From: Fimenecus sp045593555
GTDB lineage: Bacteria > Bacillota > Clostridia > Oscillospirales > Acutalibacteraceae
Direction of reading: 5' to 3'
NCBI GenBank assembly: GCA_045593555.1
Contig: JAZNWU010000036.1
Span: forward strand, 1-32,434
DNA: 32,434 bases
The position numbers and the translations under genes were made by a program. Positions within the stretch are counted from its first letter, which is position 1, and each line of letters opens with the position of its first letter. Of the stretch, positions 7,938 through 15,952 are shown piece by piece. Under the pieces are notes generated by a model that was given only the letters and a program-made list of their open reading frames with translations, was not told the DNA's origin and did no database searches.

Positions 7938-9459
7938 TATATTTAAGAAACAGGCACAAAAGGTCAGCAGTTTTTTTACTCATCTGCCTCTTTTTGCAAA
8001 ATATCTTACAATTATGACAGCACTGATGCTTGTAAGTTATCTTGTGCTGATGTCTGCTCTGACAGTTTTCCTTTCAAATCGTTGGGCAAAGGAAACACAG
8101 GAACTCCTGCAATCCAATGTAAAGCAGAGTGCAGAGTACAGCGAAAATGTTTTGTCAGAATGTGCAAATGCTGATGATGTGGAAAATGCTTTGATATTGT
8201 TGTGCAATAATATTGGTGTTACAGCCAATGCAGTCGATATAGACATATTTTTTGTAAATCATGACGGTAAAGTAATTCTTTGTCGTGAGGATTTTCTTTA
8301 TAATTATTCACCGAAAAGTGCAGGCTGTCTTGTTCACAGCGGATACAGAATTCCAGTGGATATAATGGACATGGTTGCAAAAGGTGAATATTTCAGCAGA
8401 ACAGAAATTGAAGGTCTTTTTGCAGAAGACACATTTTTTGCAGGATATCCCGTGTATATGCAGGGAACTTTTGTAGGTGCATTTTTTGCAAGTACACCTG
8501 TTCAGTCCGGTCTTGCAGAATACGCTCTTAATCTGGGTGGTATGTATCTGTCGTCAGCAATATTTGCTTCGGCATTGTCTTTCCTTGTAATTTATGCTTT
8601 CACAGCAAAACTTACAAACCCATTAAGGCAGATGTCAAATGCAACAAAAGCTTATGCTCAAGGGGATTTCAGTAAGAGAGTCAGTGTCCGTGGTGTTGAC
8701 GAATTGGCAGAGCTTTGTCAGTCATTTAATAAAATGGCGACGGCACTTTCGGTTCTTGAATCGTCACGACGAAGCTTTGTGGCTAATGTTTCTCACGAGC
8801 TGAAAACACCTATGACAACGATAGGTGGATTCATTGACGGAATGCTTGACGGAACAATTCCTCCTGAAAAGCATGAGGAATACCTGAACATTGTTTCTGT
8901 TGAGGTAAAACGATTGTCCCGTCTTGTTACATCAATGCTCAATCTTTCAAAAATGGAAGCAGGAGAAATTGAAATTAAGCCGACAAACTTTGATGTGGGT
9001 CAACAGATTTTAAACTGTATGCTTACATTTGAGCAGGAAATTGAAAAGAAAAACATTACGATAAACGGCTTTGATAACTTAAATTCTGTATTTGTTTATG
9101 CAGACCGTGATATGATTTATCAGGTTGTGTATAATCTTGTGGATAATGCAGTAAAATTTACTAATGAGAATGGTGCAATTTCTGTTTTCGCAGGTGAAAA
9201 CAAAGACGGTAAGATTTTCGTTTCCATTGAAAACACAGGTGAGGGAATCTCGTCTGAAGAAACAGGACGAATTTTTGAAAGATTTTATAAGGTTGATAAG
9301 TCGAGAAGCTATGATGTAAAGAGTGCAGGACTTGGGCTTTATCTTTGCAAGACTATTGTTGAGATGCACGGTGGAACAATCTTTGCTGAAAGCGAAAAAG
9401 ACAGATTTACAAGATTTACATTTACATTATCAAAAGGTAATGGTAAAAATAACTCTTAA
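7924..9459 (+). CDS. Membrane sensor histidine kinase (HAMP, HisKA, HATPase)
   Basis: This protein of about 511 residues partners the preceding regulator. A first membrane helix lies near residues 28-51, followed by an extracytoplasmic sensor region of about 150 residues. A second helix lies near 206-228, then HAMP (to about 280). HisKA carries the phospho-acceptor His291 in NVSHELKTPM. The ATPase domain has the N box NLVDNAVKF and the glycine box SAGLGLYLCK. No PAS domain is evident, unlike classical WalK. The ATG at 7924 was chosen over an in-frame TTG at 7915; it overlaps the regulator gene by 14 bp. The ribosome binding site is weak, so coupling to the regulator is likely. Confidence 0.92.
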   Translation: MAKNNIFKKQAQKVSSFFTHLPLFAKYLTIMTALMLVSYLVLMSALTVFLSNRWAKETQELLQSNVKQSAEYSENVLSECANADDVENALILLCNNIGVTANAVDIDIFFVNHDGKVILCREDFLYNYSPKSAGCLVHSGYRIPVDIMDMVAKGEYFSRTEIEGLFAEDTFFAGYPVYMQGTFVGAFFASTPVQSGLAEYALNLGGMYLSSAIFASALSFLVIYAFTAKLTNPLRQMSNATKAYAQGDFSKRVSVRGVDELAELCQSFNKMATALSVLESSRRSFVANVSHELKTPMTTIGGFIDGMLDGTIPPEKHEEYLNIVSVEVKRLSRLVTSMLNLSKMEAGEIEIKPTNFDVGQQILNCMLTFEQEIEKKNITINGFDNLNSVFVYADRDMIYQVVYNLVDNAVKFTNENGAISVFAGENKDGKIFVSIENTGEGISSEETGRIFERFYKVDKSRSYDVKSAGLGLYLCKTIVEMHGGTIFAESEKDRFTRFTFTLSKGNGKNNS

Positions 9460-9475
9460 TAATGGGAGAACATAT

Positions 9476-10936
9476 ATGGATGAGAATATGAACAAAGATT
9501 TTGAATTGAATAACAACGAGAATGTTGAGGATGTCCCAAAAACAGAACCGGTATCAGAGCCTCAGCAGACCTACACCCCAAAACAGGAGCCTGTAACACC
9601 TCCGACGGGATATTCACAGAATTATAATCCGCAGTACACATACAATAATTATAATAATAGTCAGTCAAGTCAGTATATGCCTTACGGAAGCTATAATTAT
9701 ACGAACAATGTTCAACAGACACAACAGAAAAAGTCAAAGGGTAAGAAAAAAGGTTGTCTTATCACAGTTTTAATTCTTGTGGTTGTGTTCTTCCTTGCTG
9801 TAGGGGTTCTTATTTCTGCATTTACAGACAATGATAAATCACCATCAAATGTGCAGAATGGTGACGATACACAGATGAATATTGTTGAAACTCCTGAGGA
9901 TAAAATATCTGCAGAAGATGTTTCATCAGCAGGTGATGTTTACAAGAGAGTTAAAGACAGTTCAGTCGGTGTTCTTGTTTATACACGAAATCAGCAGTCA
10001 GTTTATTCTGAAGGCACAGGCGTTGTTATGGGTCTTAACAGTGACAAAACTGCAACATATATTATAACTTGTGCTCATGTTATTAATGCGAATAATGCAC
10101 AGATTATCGTGCAGAGTGCTGACGGCACACAGTATGATGCAATTGTTGTGGGTACGGATGTTAAAACGGATATCGGTCTTCTCCGTGTGAATACAACAGA
10201 CCTTCAGCCTGCTGAATTTGCCGGTTCTGATGAATTAGAGGTAGGCGACACTGTTTATGCTATCGGCAACCCGGGGGGCACACAGTTCTTCGGCTCATTT
10301 ACAAACGGTATGGTTTCTGCAATCGGCAGACCTATTGACAGCCCTGTCGGTTATGAGGTTGCTTGTATTCAGCATACAGCAGCAATTAACCCCGGTAATT
10401 CGGGTGGTGCACTTGTGAATGAATACGGTCAGGTTATCGGCATCAACTCATCAAAAATTGCATCAGAAGAATATGAAGGTATGGGATTTGCAGTTCCGAC
10501 TTCAACAGTAAAGGAAATTGTTGATGAGCTTATCAAGAATGGTTATGTTTCTAACAGACCTGTTTTAGGTGTCAACTTTATGCCTGCAACACAGAATCAG
10601 ACATATTCAATCATTGTTAAAGCAAATAAGCTTCCTGCAGGTTCGATTATCATCAGCAGTATTATGAATGGCAGTGACTTGCTTAATACAGAGGTTAAGG
10701 AAGGGGATATGATTACTGCAGTAAACGGTAAGGAGCTTGACACCTACGAGGTTTTACTTGAAGTAATTGAAAATGGTAAGGTAGGAGATGTTCTTACTCT
10801 TACGATTTGCAGGGTTGATTCTAATTATAATATTTCAACTTTTGATGTGAATGTTAAACTCGTTGAGGATTCACTCACATCAACACAACAGGAAGAAACA
10901 ACAGATAACGGATTCTATTTCCCGTTTGGAAACTAA
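9476..10936 (+). CDS. Membrane-anchored HtrA/DegP-like serine protease with PDZ domain
   Basis: This 486-residue protein starts with a low-complexity cytoplasmic region rich in Asn, Gln, Tyr and Pro (1-85). A Lys-rich stretch and one membrane helix (about 94-116) follow, then an extracytoplasmic trypsin-like domain. The triad is complete: His201 (TCAHVI), Asp232 (KTDIGLL) and Ser309 (NPGNSGGAL). A PDZ domain occupies about 395-470. The family degrades misfolded envelope proteins. The ATG at 9476 was chosen over the upstream extension because GGGAG lies 7 nt upstream and the extension would run back into the kinase gene. It lies 16 bp after the kinase gene and ends at a strong terminator, closing the operon. 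Confidence 0.95.
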   Translation: MDENMNKDFELNNNENVEDVPKTEPVSEPQQTYTPKQEPVTPPTGYSQNYNPQYTYNNYNNSQSSQYMPYGSYNYTNNVQQTQQKKSKGKKKGCLITVLILVVVFFLAVGVLISAFTDNDKSPSNVQNGDDTQMNIVETPEDKISAEDVSSAGDVYKRVKDSSVGVLVYTRNQQSVYSEGTGVVMGLNSDKTATYIITCAHVINANNAQIIVQSADGTQYDAIVVGTDVKTDIGLLRVNTTDLQPAEFAGSDELEVGDTVYAIGNPGGTQFFGSFTNGMVSAIGRPIDSPVGYEVACIQHTAAINPGNSGGALVNEYGQVIGINSSKIASEEYEGMGFAVPTSTVKEIVDELIKNGYVSNRPVLGVNFMPATQNQTYSIIVKANKLPAGSIIISSIMNGSDLLNTEVKEGDMITAVNGKELDTYEVLLEVIENGKVGDVLTLTICRVDSNYNISTFDVNVKLVEDSLTSTQQEETTDNGFYFPFGN

Positions 10937-10962
10937 AAAACGGAGCTTCGGCTCCGTTTTTT
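10937..10962 (+). terminator. Rho-independent terminator after htrA
   Basis: A 10-bp stem AAAACGGAGC / GCTCCGTTTT is closed by a TTCG tetraloop and followed by further T residues. It begins immediately after the stop codon. Confidence 0.95.
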
Positions 10963-11023
10963 AATGCAAAATGCATGTTCTGCGACGCAAATATTAACAA
11001 ACTATTAAATTTTAAAAACTATC

Positions 11024-11052
11024 TTGCATTAAATAATAGTGTATGATAATAT
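11024..11052 (+). promoter_or_regulatory. Probable padR operon promoter
   Basis: TTGCAT (11024-11029) and TAATAT (11047-11052) are 17 bp apart. The -10 region lies in a direct repeat, ATGATAAT twice within 11043-11058. PadR proteins often repress their own promoter, so this repeat is a possible operator, though it is not the usual ATGT/ACAT dyad. Confidence 0.5.
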
Positions 11053-11086
11053 GATAATGTAAAGTGATGTGAAAAGGAGGCAGGAT

Positions 11087-11404
11087 ATGAATACGCAATT
11101 CAAAAAAGGCGTTCTTGAGCTTTGTGCTTTGACGGCACTTATGGGTAATGACCGATATGGATATGAACTGAGCAGTATGCTTGGTGAAAAAATGACAGTT
11201 GCCGAAGGTTCTGTTTACCCAATGCTTAAAAGGCTTCAGAATGAGGGATACTTTGAAACATACCTTAAGGAATCACCAAATGGTCCTGCACGAAAATATT
11301 ACAGAATTACAGTGAAAGGCATTGACCGTCAAAAACTGTTGCAGGAGCAATGGATTGAATTTTCTACACAGGTAAATTCGTTTTTTGAGGAGATAGACAA
11401 ATGA
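11087..11404 (+). CDS. PadR-family transcriptional regulator
   Basis: This 105-residue winged-helix regulator belongs to the short PadR type (PadR-s2-like). The N-terminal block GVLELCALTALMGNDRYGYELSS and the wing-region SVYPMLKRLQNEGYFE...GPARKYYRIT are diagnostic. The ATG at 11087 follows AAGGAGG by 6 nt and was preferred to a GTG at 11069 that precedes this site. The stop overlaps the next ATG as ATGA. PadR genes are very often paired with DUF1700/HAAS membrane proteins, as here, and respond to envelope stress or small molecules. Confidence 0.93.
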   Translation: MNTQFKKGVLELCALTALMGNDRYGYELSSMLGEKMTVAEGSVYPMLKRLQNEGYFETYLKESPNGPARKYYRITVKGIDRQKLLQEQWIEFSTQVNSFFEEIDK

Positions 11405-11895
11405 ATAAAAGCGATTTTTTAAATGAACTGTATCATTACATCAGGACTTTACCACGTGATGAGCGAGCTGAGATTTTAAACGATTTCCGTGAACATTTCC
11501 GTGAAGGTGAGCTGGCAGGAAAAACAGAAGTACAGATTTGTATGGAGTTAGGCTCACCGTATGAATGTGCAAGACAGTATTTAGGTGATACGATTATTGA
11601 AAATCCAAATCATAAGAAAGAAAAGAAAAAGCCAAACAAAGCTTTCTGGACAGTGGCATTTTTTTGGAATGTGTTTCAGGCATTTTTCTCAATACCAATC
11701 ACTCTTGGTCTGTTCCTTGCAGCAGCAATAATGATAGTTGCATATTGCTTTATTGTACCTGCAATCGGCTCTGTTGCATTTCTTGTTTTTGCAATTGCAT
11801 CGGTGAGTACAGTGCTTTGTCTTGCGATAATCACATTGTTATGGACAATGATTCAAATCAAAGAATGCATCAATAAAATGAATAAGGAGGAATAA
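11401..11895 (+). CDS. DUF1700/HAAS-domain membrane protein
   Basis: This 164-residue protein starts with the HAAS/DUF1700 helical domain (1-65: LPRDERAEILNDFREHF, then a conserved LGSPYECARQYL). A Lys-rich linker and two to three hydrophobic segments (about 80-155) follow. The family is thought to work with PadR regulators as a membrane-associated signalling partner; the mechanism is not known. It is coupled to padR by an ATGA overlap and followed after 2 bp by a small membrane protein gene. Confidence 0.88.
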   Translation: MNKSDFLNELYHYIRTLPRDERAEILNDFREHFREGELAGKTEVQICMELGSPYECARQYLGDTIIENPNHKKEKKKPNKAFWTVAFFWNVFQAFFSIPITLGLFLAAAIMIVAYCFIVPAIGSVAFLVFAIASVSTVLCLAIITLLWTMIQIKECINKMNKEE

Positions 11896-11897
11896 CT

Positions 11898-12083
11898 GTG
11901 AAAAAAGCAATAATTACTTTTGTGATACTTTTCTGCATTTCCCTCTTTACCACTATTGTCAGCTTTGCTGTCTGTGGCGGTGAGCTAATAAAAACAGGCA
12001 TTGAATACGGAATCGAGCAGTACAGAGAATATAAAGCAGAAGAAAATATAAATAATATCAACGAGATAATTAAAACAACATAA
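11898..12083 (+). CDS. Small single-pass membrane or secreted protein, unknown function
   Basis: This is a 61-residue product starting at GTG 11898, supported by AAGGAGG 7 nt upstream. Residues 3-26 form one hydrophobic helix with a Lys-Lys start. The remaining 35 residues are polar and charged. In many Firmicutes the third gene after PadR and DUF1700 is a long DUF4097-type protein with the same kind of N-terminal helix. This one could be a shortened remnant or a distinct small partner. No homology call is justified. Confidence 0.7.
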   Translation: MKKAIITFVILFCISLFTTIVSFAVCGGELIKTGIEYGIEQYREYKAEENINNINEIIKTT

Positions 12084-12149
12084 GCATTATTGAATAAGAA
12101 AAAAATTTGTGATAGAATAATAAAAAAAGGATATATGGAGGAGAATATT

Positions 12150-12401
12150 ATGTTTAAAGAGAAGAAGTTGTACAGAAGTTCTGATAAGAAAATCAGTGGT
12201 GTTTGTGCAGGTGTTGCAGAATTTTTTGAAATTGACCCGACAATCGTAAGAGTTGCTTATGCTTTGATTGCTTTGTTTACAGCAGCAGTTCCTTGCATTA
12301 TCGTTTATGCAATTCTTGCTTTTGTAATTCCGGAAAGACCATTCCCTGATTATCAGTACAATGAGTTCGAACAGAACAAAACAGACGGAAATAATCAATA
12401 A
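12150..12401 (+). CDS. PspC-domain membrane protein
   Basis: This 83-residue protein consists almost wholly of a PspC domain: KLYRSSDKKISGVCAGVAEFFEIDPTIVR, then a hydrophobic segment ending in AFVIPERP. PspC proteins are inner-membrane sensors or toxin-like parts of phage-shock/envelope-stress systems. The ATG at 12150 was chosen because GGAGGAG lies 6 nt upstream; an upstream TTG-started extension has no support. It probably continues the padR transcript, as no terminator separates them. This adds to the envelope-stress character of the cluster. Confidence 0.9.
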   Translation: MFKEKKLYRSSDKKISGVCAGVAEFFEIDPTIVRVAYALIALFTAAVPCIIVYAILAFVIPERPFPDYQYNEFEQNKTDGNNQ

Positions 12402-12403
12402 TT

Positions 12404-12643
12404 ATGGGCGAAATATTGGAATTTAAAAATAACGATTTGACTGAACTCAAAAAGCTTATGGACAGGCTCATTGAGGAATATGAAGACCTTGAAGACCAGC
12501 TTATGGATTTAGAGGATTTTCAGCCTGACGAAGACGATAAAAAAGAGTTTGCTCTTTGGGAAGAGGAATATAAGTTCCTTGAACAAAGGCTAGATGAACT
12601 CGACAACAGAATCGTTGAAATACAAAACAAAATTGAAGAATAA
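12404..12643 (+). CDS. Small acidic coiled-coil protein, unknown function
   Basis: This is a 79-residue, very acidic protein with heptad-like Leu spacing (LKKLMDRLIEEYEDLEDQL and FLEQRLDELDNRI), predicted to be two helices around an acidic linker. It starts 2 bp after the pspC stop with no good ribosome binding site, so it is likely translated by coupling. It is the last gene before the terminator at 12655. I do not recognise the family; a soluble partner of the PspC protein is a guess from position. Confidence 0.75.
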   Translation: MGEILEFKNNDLTELKKLMDRLIEEYEDLEDQLMDLEDFQPDEDDKKEFALWEEEYKFLEQRLDELDNRIVEIQNKIEE

Positions 12644-12654
12644 ATGCAAAGCTT

Positions 12655-12682
12655 AGGGTGATTGAAAAGTCACCCTTTTTGT
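12655..12682 (+). terminator. Rho-independent terminator of the padR-pspC operon
   Basis: A 7-bp stem AGGGTGA / TCACCCT with an 8-nt loop is followed by TTTTTGTTT. It lies 11 bp after the last stop codon. Confidence 0.9.
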
Positions 12683-12698
12683 TTGTAATTCTGGTATA

Positions 12699-12847
12699 TA
12701 AATTATAATTTGTCGAGGAGAATAAATTGGTATGTCATTCTGAGCGAAGCGAAGAATCTCTTCCAAAGTGAACGATAAAACCAACAGAGATTCTTCGTCG
12801 TTACACTCCTCAGAATGACACAAAACATCCCTACAAACTCCACTTTG
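12699..12847. repeat. MITE-like element, interior type A, complete
   Basis: This is a 149-bp element with imperfect terminal inverted repeats: AAATTATAATTTGTCGAGGA at the left (12699-12719) and the complement form TCCCTACAAACTCCACTTTG at the right (12828-12847). The core 12733-12820 is itself a long imperfect palindrome, TGTCATTCTGAGCGAAGCG to CTCAGAATGACA. It sits between the padR operon terminator and the promoter of the next gene. Confidence 0.82.
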
Positions 12848-12859
12848 CATAACTAATTA

Positions 12860-12888
12860 TTGAATTATGATTTTTTTCTTGCTATAAT
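12860..12888 (+). promoter_or_regulatory. Strong sigma-A-type promoter for the DUF2804 gene
   Basis: TTGAAT (12860-12865) and TATAAT (12883-12888) are 17 bp apart, and the ribosome binding site follows directly. The -35 box begins 13 bp beyond the end of the MITE-like element. Transcription would start near 12895, giving a very short leader. Confidence 0.8.
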
Positions 12889-12910
12889 TTTCTTAAAAGG
12901 AGATGGGAAT

Positions 12911-14005
12911 ATGTCAAACGAATTACCAAGAACATATAAAAGCTTCACAGAATGGGAAGAAAAGTCAAAGCAGATTGAATATACTGAAGAAACACCACTT
13001 CTGGGTAGTGACGGAACACTTCTTGCAAAAGGTTGGGCAAGACGAAATGTGTTTACTTATGACAGAAATCTTTCTTCACCGAATTGGCGTAAAAAAGAAT
13101 GGGATTTTTACATAATCCGTAATGATAACTTTATTGTTGAGTTGAGCTTTGCCAATATTTCAATTGGTGGATATGTTTGTGCAAAGCTTGTTGACCTTAT
13201 AAACCAAAAGGTAATTGCAGAGGCTAATTATATGTATGCAGGTGGTGAAAGTAAGTATATTCTGCCACCAAAGGGTGATGTGCCAAACTATTTTAGAGCA
13301 AATGTAAGACAGGCACAGGTTGAATTTGATACTCACGAAACATATAAAACGCTTTGGTTCAAAGCACCTTGCAACGGTAAAATGGTGGAATGTAATTTCC
13401 ATATGGATATTTTGCCCGGACATGAAAATATCACAACTGTAATTCCGTTCAAGGACCATCCTACACGATATTTTATGACTACAAAGCAGAACTGTATGCC
13501 TGTAAGTGGTACATATAAATACGGAAATGATGTTTATGAATTCTCAAAGGAAGATACTTTCTGTTATATGGACTGGGGACGAGTAAATACCCCTCACAGA
13601 CTTGTGTGGTATTGGGGAAACGGTTCACAGTATGTCTATGACGAAAATGGTGAAAAGCATATTTTCGGATTTGAGATTACATGGGCAATCGGTGACGAAA
13701 GTTACGCTACTGAAACTTGTCTTTTCTGGGACGGTAAGGCTCATAAAATCGGAGCAGTTGATGTGGAAAAATTCCCTAAAGACAGATATATGGAAGAATG
13801 GAAGATTATTTCCGAAGACGGAAGATTCAATATGACAATGACACCTTATTTTGACTATGAGTCGCAGTTTGATGTTGGTGTGGCAGGAACACACTGCCAT
13901 CAGGTGAATGGTGTATGGAATGGTACTGTAATTCTTGATGATGGTAGAGAAATTGAGATAAAGAATCTCCGTTCATTCTGTGAATATGTAGAAAACCATT
14001 GGTAA
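12911..14005 (+). CDS. DUF2804 domain-containing protein
   Basis: This 364-residue protein is recognised as DUF2804 by its overall pattern: N-terminal TPLLGSDGTLLAKGWARRN, then FYIIRNDNFIVELSFANI, MPVSGTYKYGNDVYEFSKEDTFCYMDWGRV and HRLVWYWGNGSQ. It is rich in aromatic residues and beta-strand-like stretches, without a signal peptide or membrane helix. The biochemical role of the family is unknown to me. The ATG at 12911 has AAGGAG at 8-9 nt; an in-frame TTG at 12860 lies inside the promoter and was rejected. The transporter gene follows on the same strand after 147 bp, so the pair may act on a common compound. Confidence 0.8.
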   Translation: MSNELPRTYKSFTEWEEKSKQIEYTEETPLLGSDGTLLAKGWARRNVFTYDRNLSSPNWRKKEWDFYIIRNDNFIVELSFANISIGGYVCAKLVDLINQKVIAEANYMYAGGESKYILPPKGDVPNYFRANVRQAQVEFDTHETYKTLWFKAPCNGKMVECNFHMDILPGHENITTVIPFKDHPTRYFMTTKQNCMPVSGTYKYGNDVYEFSKEDTFCYMDWGRVNTPHRLVWYWGNGSQYVYDENGEKHIFGFEITWAIGDESYATETCLFWDGKAHKIGAVDVEKFPKDRYMEEWKIISEDGRFNMTMTPYFDYESQFDVGVAGTHCHQVNGVWNGTVILDDGREIEIKNLRSFCEYVENHW

Positions 14006-14080
14006 AAGAGTGTAAAATGAATAAAAAACAAATTCAACACTCTGTACAAAAATTTTCCTGCTTTTTAGTACATTTTTATC

Positions 14081-14109
14081 TTTATCTTTCGGGAAAAATA
14101 ATGTATAAT
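14081..14109 (+). promoter_or_regulatory. Possible promoter for the MFS gene
   Basis: TATAAT at 14104-14109 is a perfect -10 box. The matching -35 position (14081-14086, TTTATC) is weak. An AGGAGG site follows at about 14139. The transporter may therefore have its own start in addition to readthrough from the DUF2804 gene. Confidence 0.45.
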
Positions 14110-14152
14110 ACATTCGTATAATTTTGTAGAAAATTATAGGAGGAAAAACCAA

Positions 14153-15628
14153 ATGAGTAAAAATCAACTTTTCTGTGAGAAGAATGGCAAGCTTCATACA
14201 TGGCACACTATACTTACAGGCTTTGCTTTTCTCACAACATCAATCGCATGGGCAATTTATGACCCATATATCACAAAAATCTTAAACAGATTACTTTCAG
14301 AATCAGCTTGGATTACTGAACTCAGCCAGAAGCTTAATGAAGCATTCCCTGTTCTTGCTGAATTTGCAAAAACACAGGGTCAGGATGTTAATACAGCAGG
14401 TGGCGGAATCACACTTGTTCCTTTGTTCATCGGTGTTATTATGACATTCGATAACATTTTCGGTGTTATTTTCCAGCCTACATTTGGTAAACTTTCAGAC
14501 CGTTGCCGTTCAAAGCTTGGTAAACGTCGTCCATTCATTGTTTACGGTGCACCTGTTTCAGCACTTCTCTTTGCTCTTATTCCTTGGGTTGCATTGAAGT
14601 CAACACTTCCTGTAACAATGTTATTCATTATTCTTTTCGTTTTCTCAATGTCACTCTGGCGTGCTCCTGCAGTTGCATTGATGCCTGCTCTTACTCCTCC
14701 TGAACTCCGTTCAGAAGGTAACGCTATCATCAACCTTATGGGTGGTGTTGGTTCAGTTGTAGGTATGGTTGCAGGTGCTCTTGTAAGTGCTATTTACCTT
14801 GCAGTAACAGGTGTTAAGGTTACTGCTGAAAATGAACAGCAGACAAGCTTCCCATACGTATTCTTGCTTGGTGCAATCGTTATGATTATCGGTATGCTTG
14901 TTGTTCGCATATTCGTTAAAGAGCCTTCAAGCCTTGAAGAAGTTGCAGCAAAGAATCAGTATGCTGATGAAAAGGCTGCAAAGAAAGCTGAAAAGGCAGC
15001 AAGAAAAGCAGAAAAGCTTTCAAAGGGTGAAAGAAAGAGTCTTATCTTTATGCTTGGTGGTTTGTTCTTCCTTTTCTGTGGTACAAACGCTATTACAACA
15101 TTTTTTGCACTCTTTGCTGAAGAAGTTCTCGGCAAATCAACAGGTGAAGCTACAATTATGACAACAATCTTCGCTGTTTGTTCTGCTGCAGCTGCAATTC
15201 CTGCAGGTAAAATGGGTAAGAAACTCGGTAGAAAAAAGACAATTCTTATTGGTCTTGTAGTGTTTATGGCTGTATTCCTTCTTTATGTTGTTACAGGTAG
15301 CATGGCTGTTATCTGGCTTGCTCTTATCCTTGGTGGTGCAGCAAATATGTTCATCACAGTTAACACATTACCACTCGTTCTTGATATCGGTGGTATTGAC
15401 AAGGTTGGTACATTCACAGGTTACTACTACACAGCAACATTCTCAGCACAGATTGCTTCTCCAATCATTTACGGTATTGTTCGTATGCTTTCAGGTTCAT
15501 ACTTGTCACTCTTCGTTTACAGCCCAATTATGTTTATCTTGAGTATCCTTTGCATTATCTTCGTTAAACACGGTGAGGCAGTGCCACAGGAAATCGTTGA
15601 TAAAATCGAAGAAGAAAACGCTGACTAA
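14153..15628 (+). CDS. MFS transporter, sugar-type (GPH/SLC45-like)
   Basis: This 491-residue protein has about twelve hydrophobic segments. The loop after the early helices carries FGKLSDRCRSKLGKRRPFIVYGAP, a pattern of the GPH and SLC45-like sugar/cation symporters. A second-half counterpart is GKMGKKLGRKKTILIG. Between the halves lies a highly charged cytoplasmic Lys/Ala-rich helix (about residues 265-295). The likely substrate is a sugar or glycoside, but this cannot be read from sequence. AGGAGG lies about 9 nt before the ATG. It follows the DUF2804 gene and ends at a strong, probably two-way terminator. Confidence 0.87.
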   Translation: MSKNQLFCEKNGKLHTWHTILTGFAFLTTSIAWAIYDPYITKILNRLLSESAWITELSQKLNEAFPVLAEFAKTQGQDVNTAGGGITLVPLFIGVIMTFDNIFGVIFQPTFGKLSDRCRSKLGKRRPFIVYGAPVSALLFALIPWVALKSTLPVTMLFIILFVFSMSLWRAPAVALMPALTPPELRSEGNAIINLMGGVGSVVGMVAGALVSAIYLAVTGVKVTAENEQQTSFPYVFLLGAIVMIIGMLVVRIFVKEPSSLEEVAAKNQYADEKAAKKAEKAARKAEKLSKGERKSLIFMLGGLFFLFCGTNAITTFFALFAEEVLGKSTGEATIMTTIFAVCSAAAAIPAGKMGKKLGRKKTILIGLVVFMAVFLLYVVTGSMAVIWLALILGGAANMFITVNTLPLVLDIGGIDKVGTFTGYYYTATFSAQIASPIIYGIVRMLSGSYLSLFVYSPIMFILSILCIIFVKHGEAVPQEIVDKIEEENAD

Positions 15629-15651
15629 TTTCTGAACAATATAAAAAATCT

Positions 15652-15682
15652 CCCACCGAGGAAATTTCTTCGGTGGGCTTTT
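15652..15682 (+). terminator. Terminator after the MFS gene, probably bidirectional
   Basis: CCCACCGAGG pairs with TTCGGTGGG through one G-T wobble around an AAATTT centre, followed by CTTTTTG. On the minus strand the same stem is followed by GATTTTTTAT, so it could also stop transcripts coming from the phage cassette. Confidence 0.88.
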
Positions 15683-15697
15683 TGTTGGTTTATCGTA

Positions 15698-15845
15698 CAA
15701 ATTATAATTTGTCGGGGAGAATAAATTGGTATGTCATTCTGAGCGAAGCGAAGAATCTCTAACAAAGTAGCCTATCAACCAACAGAGATTCTTCGTCGTT
15801 ACACTCCTCAGAATGACACAAATCATCCCCACAAACTCCAATTTG
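15698..15845. repeat. MITE-like element, interior type A, complete
   Basis: This 148-bp element has the clearest terminal inverted repeats: CAAATTATAATTTGTCGGGG from 15698, and TCCCCACAAACTCCAATTTG at 15826-15845. The core palindrome at 15732-15818 is nearly identical to that at 12733-12820. It lies between the MFS terminator and a second core copy that abuts the phage cassette. Confidence 0.85.
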
Positions 15846-15850
15846 GGTAG

Positions 15851-15936
15851 GCCATTCTGAGCGTAGCGAAGAATCTCTACAACATTAACATATTCGCCAA
15901 CAGAGATTCTTCGTCGTTTTACTCCTCAGAATGACA
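15851..15936. repeat. Type A palindromic core, tandem copy
   Basis: A second core (GCCATTCTGAGCGTAGCG to CTCAGAATGACA) starts 5 bp after the complete element. It lacks recognisable terminal repeats. It ends 16 bp from the last stop codon of the minus-strand phage cassette, so the cassette transcript would run into it. Confidence 0.8.
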
Positions 15937-15952
15937 CACAATCAATTGATTT

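Noticed and set aside
9323..9475. Upstream extension of the HtrA reading frame into the kinase gene
   Set aside because: The stretch is a shadow of the kinase ATPase domain. ATG 9476 has GGGAG at proper spacing.
14007..14043. Inverted repeat AGAGTGT / ACACTCT after the DUF2804 gene as a terminator
   Set aside because: The loop is over 20 nt and no T run follows, so termination is not supported.
15698..15936. Tandem repeats as a CRISPR array
   Set aside because: There are only two long palindromic units with similar interiors and no short regular repeat-spacer pattern; no cas genes are nearby.
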